Shown here in pieces: positions 21,438 through 26,585 of a stretch of 26,585 bases of DNA (positions are counted from its first letter, which is position 1; each line of letters begins with the position of its first letter). The DNA comes from Larix sibirica (taxonomy: Eukaryota > Streptophyta > Pinopsida > Pinales > Pinaceae). Location: NCBI GenBank assembly GCA_004151065.3, contig NWUY0300030212.1, forward strand, positions 7,112 through 33,696, read 5' to 3'. The translations under genes and the position numbers were made by a program. Under the pieces are notes generated by a model that was given only the letters and a program-made list of their open reading frames with translations, made no database searches and was not told where the DNA came from.

Positions 21438-21447
21438 TATTTAAATC
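21438..21447 (+). promoter_or_regulatory. Possible TATA-like element of the dioxygenase
   Basis: CTATTTAAAT lies about 110 bp upstream of the ATG at 21557. It is the best TATA-like candidate in this short upstream region. It gives a leader of ordinary length, but this is a weak match. Confidence 0.3.
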
Positions 21448-21500
21448 TCACGCTACACTTTGGTTTAAAGTCTTTAAATTCTATCCATTCTTTCCCAGTT

Positions 21501-21581
21501 ATGCATTCGAAACCTGCAGCGGAGGAAGTTGTCAGCGGAGGAAGTTGTCTTCTACAATGGATGTGCAGAACCAACAGCTGA
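21501..21581 (+). promoter_or_regulatory. Upstream ORF overlapping the dioxygenase start
   Basis: An ATG at 21501 opens a 26-codon frame that ends in TGA at 21579-21581, past the main ATG at 21557 and out of frame with it. If the transcript starts near 21470, this upstream ORF would reduce translation of the main protein. The stretch 21518-21549 just before the main ATG is a perfect two-copy repeat of AGCGGAGGAAGTTGTC. Confidence 0.4.
21518..21549 (+). repeat. Perfect 16-bp tandem duplication in the leader
   Basis: AGCGGAGGAAGTTGTC occurs twice without any change, at 21518-21533 and 21534-21549, eight bases before the main ATG. The identity of the two copies means a recent duplication. Confidence 0.9.
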
Positions 21582-21793
21582 GTGGTATTATTGAGAAGCT
21601 CATGTCCAATGGAACAAACCACCTTGAGGTGCAGGAGAGATATATCCTGCCTCCCCATGAACGCCCACAGATGTCTCAGGTCTCTTACTCTGAAAGCATC
21701 CCTGTAGTTGACCTAAAAGATCTGGACGGTCCAAACAGAACAACGGTAGTCCATGAAATCCGGCGTGCATGTGAGGAGGATGGTTTCTTCCAG
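21557..21793 (+). CDS. Dioxygenase exon 1
   Basis: This exon encodes residues 1-79, from the ATG at 21557 to GFFQ. The start is chosen because the reading begins MDVQNQQL and runs in phase into the conserved N-terminal domain. The in-frame TTG upstream is not a plant start. The exon ends in CAG and is followed by GCACAG. The strong-looking donor GTACGT eight bases further on would put exon 2 out of frame. Confidence 0.8.
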
Positions 21794-21943
21794 GCACAGT
21801 ACGTACTACAGTACAACCTTAAAACTTTTGGCTGATTTTTTATCAGACTTGCAGATTATTGAGCCTATTGATATGGTGGTCTAGATATAGTGAGTGGGTC
21901 ATCTTTCGTATCTGATTCTCCATATATTTTTCATTGATATCAG

Positions 21944-22191
21944 ATAGTGAACCATGGCGTACCCGAGGGTGTCATGAAAAGCATGATGGGGATCGCCAAA
22001 GAGTTCTTCGACATGCCCGTGGAAGACTGAGCAAGACTCTACTCAGAGAACCCAAAGCAGTCAGTCAGAGTTTATACAAGCTTCAATATTGATAAAGATA
22101 AACTTCTCGGCTGGGTGGACCATTTCATGCATAGTTGTTATCCTCTAGAAGAAGTCATCGGCTCTTGGCCTGAGAAACCTGCAGCCTACAG
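21944..22191 (+). CDS. Dioxygenase exon 2, carries in-frame TGA
   Basis: This exon encodes residues 80 to 162 (the last split), from IVNHGVPEG through the MPVED region, VYTSFNID, the Trp-Asp-like GWVDHF and CYPLEE, to KPAAYR. It is preceded by an acceptor ending in TATCAG and followed by GTAATC. The TGA at 22028-22030 interrupts the frame between MPVED and ARLYSEN; downstream of it the family sequence resumes in the same frame. Confidence 0.8.
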
Positions 22192-22296
22192 GTAATCAGC
22201 AAAATTTTGTCTACTATAAAATTTCTGTAATATCGCAGACATAGAGCACTAGCACTGATTCATCTTAACCCACTATGCAAAAATATTATGCTACAG

Positions 22297-22618
22297 AGAT
22301 ATTGCAGGAAAGTACGCTGCTGAGGTGAGATCGCTGATCTTAAGGCTGCTGGCTGCAATATCAGAAGCTCTAGGGCTTCATTCCGATTACTTGAATAAAA
22401 TTCTTGGAAATCATAGACAAGTGATGGCTATAAATTACTATCCATCATGTCCAAACCCAGATCTTACTATTGGTGCAGCAAGCCATTCAGATGCAAGCGC
22501 CGTCACAGTTTTAATGCAAGGCGATGTCAGCGGCCTGCAAGCACTAAAAAATGGAAAGTGGGTTGCAGTAGAACCTGTAGCTAACGCGTTCGTGGTCAAT
22601 TTGGGAGATCAGCTGCAG
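22297..22618 (+). CDS. Dioxygenase exon 3
   Basis: This exon encodes residues 162-269: the helix before the double-stranded beta-helix, then MAINYYPSCPNPDLT and the HSD iron motif (H225, D227), and on to VVNLGDQLQ. The acceptor is CTACAG and the donor is CAG followed by GTTTGA. It is fully open. Confidence 0.9.
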
Positions 22619-22704
22619 GTTTGATCAGCTGTTATAGGTTTTCCTTCGTTCAAGGGTTTGATAGTATTCATTCTAACTGGTTTTGTGTGTGATATGAATA
22701 ATAG

Positions 22705-22959
22705 GTTGTGAGCAATGGCAGATTTAAAAGCGTGGAGCATCGAGCAGTAACGAACAAATCTAGTGAACGCATATCAATTCCTACTTTCTATACACCTGGA
22801 AGAGATGCTTTTATTGCTCCTGCAACAAGCATGGTGGATGAACAGAAGCCGGCTCTGTGTAGAGGATATCATTTTGAAGAGTTTTTGGGAGCCTTCTTCA
22901 GCCAGGAATCCGAAGAATTAAAGGGAAAGAGTGTTCTGGATCGTTTCAAGATCGGGTAA
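22705..22959 (+). CDS. Dioxygenase exon 4
   Basis: This exon encodes residues 270-353, starting VVSNGRFKSVEHRAV, with the third iron ligand H281 and the RIS 2-oxoglutarate motif (R291, S293). It ends in TAA at 22957-22959. The acceptor is ATAATAG. The C-terminal tail (FEEFLGAFFSQ and on) matches the usual family end. Confidence 0.9.
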   Translation, partial: VVSNGRFKSVEHRAVTNKSSERISIPTFYTPGRDAFIAPATSMVDEQKPALCRGYHFEEFLGAFFSQESEELKGKSVLDRFKIG

Positions 22960-23492
22960 ACAATGAATTTTTGTGGAGCCATCCAGAATTTCGGTGGCCG
23001 TTTGCGTATGGATGCCTTTAGCGTATGGGTTATAATGTACTAACCAGTACAGCAGTCATCCTGCATCGATATATCTGAAAATTTTACATATAAATGAGTA
23101 ATACAGCTGTCATCCACATCGATGTATGTGGAAGTGTTATCTATGCATCCATTGAATATATGTATATGCGATTATGTGTATGTAAATTCTAGTTTTTTGG
23201 GATTTATTAATAATAAAAAATTATAATTTTATTAATGTATTTATATTATATTTTAATATAAACTATAAAAATAATAAATAAATAAATATTACTTTAAATA
23301 AAATATTATTTTAAATTTAGATTTATCAGATTCCCAAACAAACAAAGTTTCATCACGCTCGTATTTGTTATTCACAAACATTATACATGTATGTTTGCAC
23401 ATTGATAAGAAGACAAAGCAAGTTTCATTAATAATAAAAAAAAAAACTAGTGGATACGCTTTGCTCTTCTACATTCATTAAAGCAAATTAAG
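22960..23492. other. Dioxygenase 3' UTR and AT-rich spacer
   Basis: The 3' flank has a diverged duplication (ACAGCAGTCATCC with CATCGATATAT near 23050, ACAGCTGTCATCC with CATCGATGTAT near 23104). A very AT-rich tract follows at about 23200-23330, with AATAAA-like polyadenylation signals near 23210. No gene was seen. Confidence 0.4.
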
Positions 23493-23908
23493 AAAAATGG
23501 TCATTTTAAATGAATATATAAAAATGGTCATTTTGAATGAATATATATATTATGTTTAAGTTAAGAATTCTTTCTTAGCTTTCCAATTTAAAAAACTTGT
23601 AATATTATTTCAACTTTCATTCCATCAATTATATGAATACTATTGGTCTTTGATTATTGCTTCAATACCATTTCAAGCTTCATTCCATCAATTATATGAG
23701 TATTATTGTTTTATGAGTCATTACTCCAAAAATTAAAAATTATATGAGTATTATTGTTGTATGAGTTATTGCTTCAAAATGATTGAACATTGTAAAATGT
23801 CTATCTATTTTGTTGTAGGTGGTAATCAAATTCACATGCTTAGAGTATGCAAGTAATGGTCGTAGCAACTCACATGCTTGGAGTATGCAATCAATGGTTG
23901 TAGGAAAT
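23493..23908. repeat. Cluster of small tandem and dispersed direct repeats
   Basis: A 27-bp unit starting AAAAATGGTCATTTT occurs at 23493 and 23520. TTCATTCCATCAATTATATGA recurs in two copies (shown here split as TTCATTCCATC and AATTATATGA) near 23617 and 23678. ATTATATGAGTATTATTGTT repeats near 23690 and 23737. A 38-bp unit starting CACATGCTT occurs at 23833 and 23871. No coding sequence. Confidence 0.7.
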
Positions 23909-25564
23909 CCCACTACAACATTCCATAATCAATTCTTTTAATAGCAACTCACTTGCACATGCAAATGGTCAATTATGTGGAAAATTAAGGAATTAACAAA
24001 GCTATGAGCATTCCATATTCCACAATTGATTGAGGTAAGACCATATTTGGTTATCATTAATTAAGGTGGTCAATCAAAATAAAATTTAATATTGTTTGTG
24101 TTGTTGATATCCATGGATAATAATTAGTAATTTCATAAATAATGATTAAGGTGACTATAGATTGATTGTATAAACTATCTTTAAATGGAATATACATAGG
24201 TATATTATCCAAAAACTAAGGCAAACATCAAAAGAAAGGGTTGTTCGCATCACAATTAGTCAACTATGAAGAATTAAAATGCACCATAGACTTAGCTTTT
24301 ACCTTAGAAACTCATATTCAAATTAGAAAACTAACATTCAGTTGGGTGTTTTATTGGCTCATGGCTCATAAAATTGTTACAAAGAGTGAGCTACATTATC
24401 AATTAGAGTTTAATGCATTCTTACTTACTAGCACATTTTTGCATATGACTTTTGCTTAGAGACAACCTTTCATATTCGAACATGTTTCTTTCTCTGAGTC
24501 CTACATGTTCTAGGACTACCCTTGTTCTTCATTTACTTTCAAGTTCTCTTATCCGTTGAATCCCCTTTTCTAAAAAACCTTAATATTCAATCAACTACTT
24601 TGGTAAAACATCACAATTCTTTGTCTTCTTATTCCAACTTATTAGATTTTTTGGAGCACTCACTAAACTTTGTCAAAACAATTAAATATTTATTACAAAA
24701 TTTACAATTTTTTTAATTAGGATCCAATTTGGATTGCACCTTCCCATTTGCAAGTTTATGGTGCCCAAAATATTCAACTTCCTTCAAGCTTGGTCTTCTT
24801 TGCATTTGTGTAACTACTTCCTTTGTTGCAATGAAGCAATCTCTGACATATTTCCATGAAGCAATCATTGTGCATTACATGTACATACTTTGACACCCTC
24901 AAATACTCTTGGAAGCTTATCTTAGGGAGCTTCTCATAATGGCTCATTGTAGGAAGTGGCCTCAAACAACCAAAATTTAGAACATTAAATATAAGAATTG
25001 CTTGTAGTTTCAGATTTTGGGGAATGAAACAATGAGTCTAACTATAAATTTTGTTGGCATGTGGATATTGATGTCATCTACCTATTGCAAAATTTGAATA
25101 CCAATGGACACCATATGATCAAAGGTGAGTGCAAGATAATGATGGTCTGTCATGTCGCATTAGTTGCAATGCAAACATGGAAAACCAATAATATATTGAC
25201 TTGGAGGGATGATTGGATGTACTTTCATAATTAATTTGAATATAGTGTAAGAAGGTGAAATATAAAAAATTGAATTTGCTTCCAAAATATATAATATTTA
25301 TTTATAGATTTTTTCAACTATCACAATATGATATTTGAGTTTTTTTCTGAGAGTGGTATGTTATTTTTCTTGTAAAATACACATAAAATATAATGCATAT
25401 GTTTCTATTAGTGCAAATGTTGAGTACCTAAATAGTGGAATTTCTTTTAAAAAAATTGAGTTCAATTGTATAAAATGGATGGTTTTTGTGTACAACTATT
25501 TTATATTTTTATATATATATATAACCTTGAAAATATGAAGTCATGCATCACTAAAGGGTCTGAG
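23909..25564. other. Non-coding stretch, nothing recognised
   Basis: AT-rich sequence up to the LTR. Short frames at 24241-24459, 24522-24716, 25335-25538 (plus) and 24774-24965 (minus) show no motif; their translations are typical of random AT-rich DNA. The base run ending CTGAG just before 25565 is the left flank of the LTR. Confidence 0.45.
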
Positions 25565-25951
25565 TGTCACGACCCTCATTTTAGCATGCCCAGATGGATG
25601 GCACACTTGGTTGCACAATGGTCCAAGTGCCCATGGGCAAGATGCTTCGGAAGTGACGCGCCCCAGAAACGTGCCTTGGGGGCTTGGCAAACCCCTTGGA
25701 AAAAATGACACCAAGTGTAACTTGGGCCAAACACCCACATGAGAGTTGGGCATGTGGACAAGCGAACGTTGACGAGAAGCATTGGATGGACGCAATGCAA
25801 TGGACGCACAAACGTGCAAGGCGTGAGAAGCCGACAAGTCAAGCACATGAAGGAATGCGCGGATGTTTGGGTGCTTGACCCACTCGCGGTATGGGAAAGC
25901 GACCCACGGTGTGGACAAAAAACGAACTCTCCTTGGCAACCTGGAAAAATG

Positions 25952-26191
25952 AGCTCATTTCGGAAGCAAAGGAAAATAGCTCGCGTTAGAAGCAACCTAG
26001 CTCATTTTGGAAGCAAACGAAAAGCAGCTCGGGTTGGGAGCCCAGTCAGCTCGTGTTGGAAGCATGCATCCACATTACCGCTGAGCTCGGGATGGAAGCC
26101 CATGGAGCTCGGGATGGAAGAACTTTCGAACTCGGTATGTGAGCTGGCCGACGAACTCAGGATCGAAGCACGGTGAGCTCGAGTTGGAAGC
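25952..26191 (+). repeat. Array of ten degenerate 16-bp elements in LTR promoter
   Basis: A 16-bp element of consensus AGCTCGGGTTGGAAGC, with variation, starts at 25952, 25978, 25999, 26026, 26048, 26084, 26106, 26129, 26154 and 26176. Spacings are 26, 21, 27, 22, 36, 22, 23, 25 and 22 bp. The last copy ends one base before the TATA region. The spacing is near two turns of DNA, which suits repeated binding of a transcription factor on one face; that is inference. Confidence 0.85.
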
Positions 26192-26192
26192 A

Positions 26193-26200
26193 TATAAAAG
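26193..26200 (+). promoter_or_regulatory. TATA box of the LTR
   Basis: TATAAAAG lies directly after the last 16-bp element. Transcription would be expected to begin about 25-35 bp downstream, near 26225, which would mark the U3/R border. Confidence 0.6.
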
Positions 26201-26585
26201 GTGAATGTGTTTCACTTCAAAGTATCATCGAAGATCATCGAAAACAGGGAGATCAAGCAAGGGGAAGCTCTGAGCTCGCGGAGGAGGCAGGGCCATGACT
26301 GAGTGCAGCTTTGCAGTAGTCATGTTTCCATCACTTGTTATCTTTCTTGTAAGGGTGTTTTGCTAGTTGTGTTGCACCCAGGAGCTCTGCCCATTTAGGC
26401 AACTCCATTGATGTAATCTGTATTGCTTATATAAAGTTACAAATGGGCTCTGCCAAGTTGGGAAACCCACCACCATCTTTTGTGTCTTTACTTTATTGCA
26501 TACTATTTTACTTGTGGTTCCAGTTCGGCAAGTGACTAAGTAGAATTGTTATAACAGAGTTAAAGTGTTTGAAGTTGAATGCTTT

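Larger units (their letters stand above)
21557..22959 (+). pseudogene. 2-oxoglutarate/Fe(II) dioxygenase, DMR6-like, four exons, premature stop
   Basis: Proteins of this cytosolic family hydroxylate or desaturate small molecules such as flavonoids and salicylate, using Fe(II) and 2-oxoglutarate. Exons are 21557-21793, 21944-22191, 22297-22618 and 22705-22959, which join in phase to 353 residues, the family length. The N-terminal DIOX_N part has YILPPHERP, IPVVDL and EEDGFFQ, then IVNHGVPEG. The core has NYYPSCPNPDLT. Iron ligands H225, D227 and H281 and the 2-oxoglutarate pair R291 and S293 are all present. Two defects stand out. Codon 108 is TGA (22028-22030), where relatives have Arg or Lys, consistent with CGA to TGA. 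The first intron starts with GC. Substrate cannot be inferred. The rest of the frame is undamaged, so inactivation is recent, allelic or a sequence error. Confidence 0.85.
25565..26585 (+). mobile_element. LTR of an LTR retrotransposon, right end beyond the window
   Basis: The segment begins TGTCACGACCC, a common plant LTR start of the Ty3/gypsy type, directly after CTGAG. It is clearly richer in G and C than the flanking DNA. It has a promoter half with an array of short elements, a TATA box at 26193-26200, a leader-like stretch, and a TATAAAG-containing tail near 26430. No primer-binding site or CA end followed by one is visible by 26585, so the LTR is at least about 1 kb or ends just outside. 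Whether it is a 5' LTR or a solo LTR cannot be told. Overlapping open frames on both strands (up to 145 codons) are not conserved protein types and are left out. Confidence 0.65.

Noticed and set aside
25739-26176. 145-codon frame (plus) and overlapping frames on the minus strand inside the LTR
   Set aside because: They lie in the GC-richer U3 region with repeated 16-bp elements, overlap each other on both strands and match no protein type; LTRs do not normally code.
1-26585. CRISPR arrays, bacterial operons, rRNA or intact tRNA genes
   Set aside because: None were seen; the repeats present are tandem and of plant intergenic type, and the genes have introns and plant promoters.

Overview
The window is plant nuclear DNA: AT-rich, gene-poor and full of degraded retroelements, with spliced genes and plant-type protein families. 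The low gene density, the decayed LINE and LTR elements and the protein similarities suggest a gymnosperm such as a conifer. That assignment is inference; nothing in the sequence fixes the species.

Three loci look gene-like. Two are copies of a small B-box zinc-finger protein of the BBX28/BBX29 type on the minus strand (about 7606-8031 and 13235-13660). They lie in a duplicated block (about 7153-8355 and 12240-13991) that also carries a shared TATA box and flanking DNA. The second block has an extra 543 bp (12521-13063) containing a degenerate tRNA-like pol III promoter. The third is a four-exon 2-oxoglutarate/Fe(II) dioxygenase of the DMR6-like family (21557-22959, plus strand). All its catalytic residues are present, but it has an in-frame TGA at codon 108 and a GC instead of GT at its first donor site, so it is a young pseudogene, a null allele or a sequencing error.

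The rest is mostly mobile-element debris and tandem repeats. From 3400 to about 4800 there is an LTR-element relic with two CCHC zinc knuckles, a polypurine-tract-like stretch and a possible LTR. At 5094-5654 an open frame resembles a decayed Ty1/copia gag-pre-integrase segment. At 8905-9915 there is an array of about 250-275 bp units. At 10217-10395 and 10863-11275 there are shorter arrays. About 17930-20560 (minus strand) is a decayed L1-type LINE in which the ORF1 RNA-binding region, the endonuclease and the start of the reverse transcriptase can still be read. A primer-binding-site-like sequence lies at 21213-21224 (minus strand), just upstream of the dioxygenase. From 25565 to the window end lies an LTR whose promoter half carries ten copies of a degenerate 16-bp element ending at a TATA box.

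I found no operon-like or defence-like system. The most notable features are the duplicated BBX microprotein-like locus, the recently disabled dioxygenase and the LTR promoter array. Many independent two-copy tandem duplications (16-216 bp) are scattered through the window. Stretches not listed hold nothing I could recognise.
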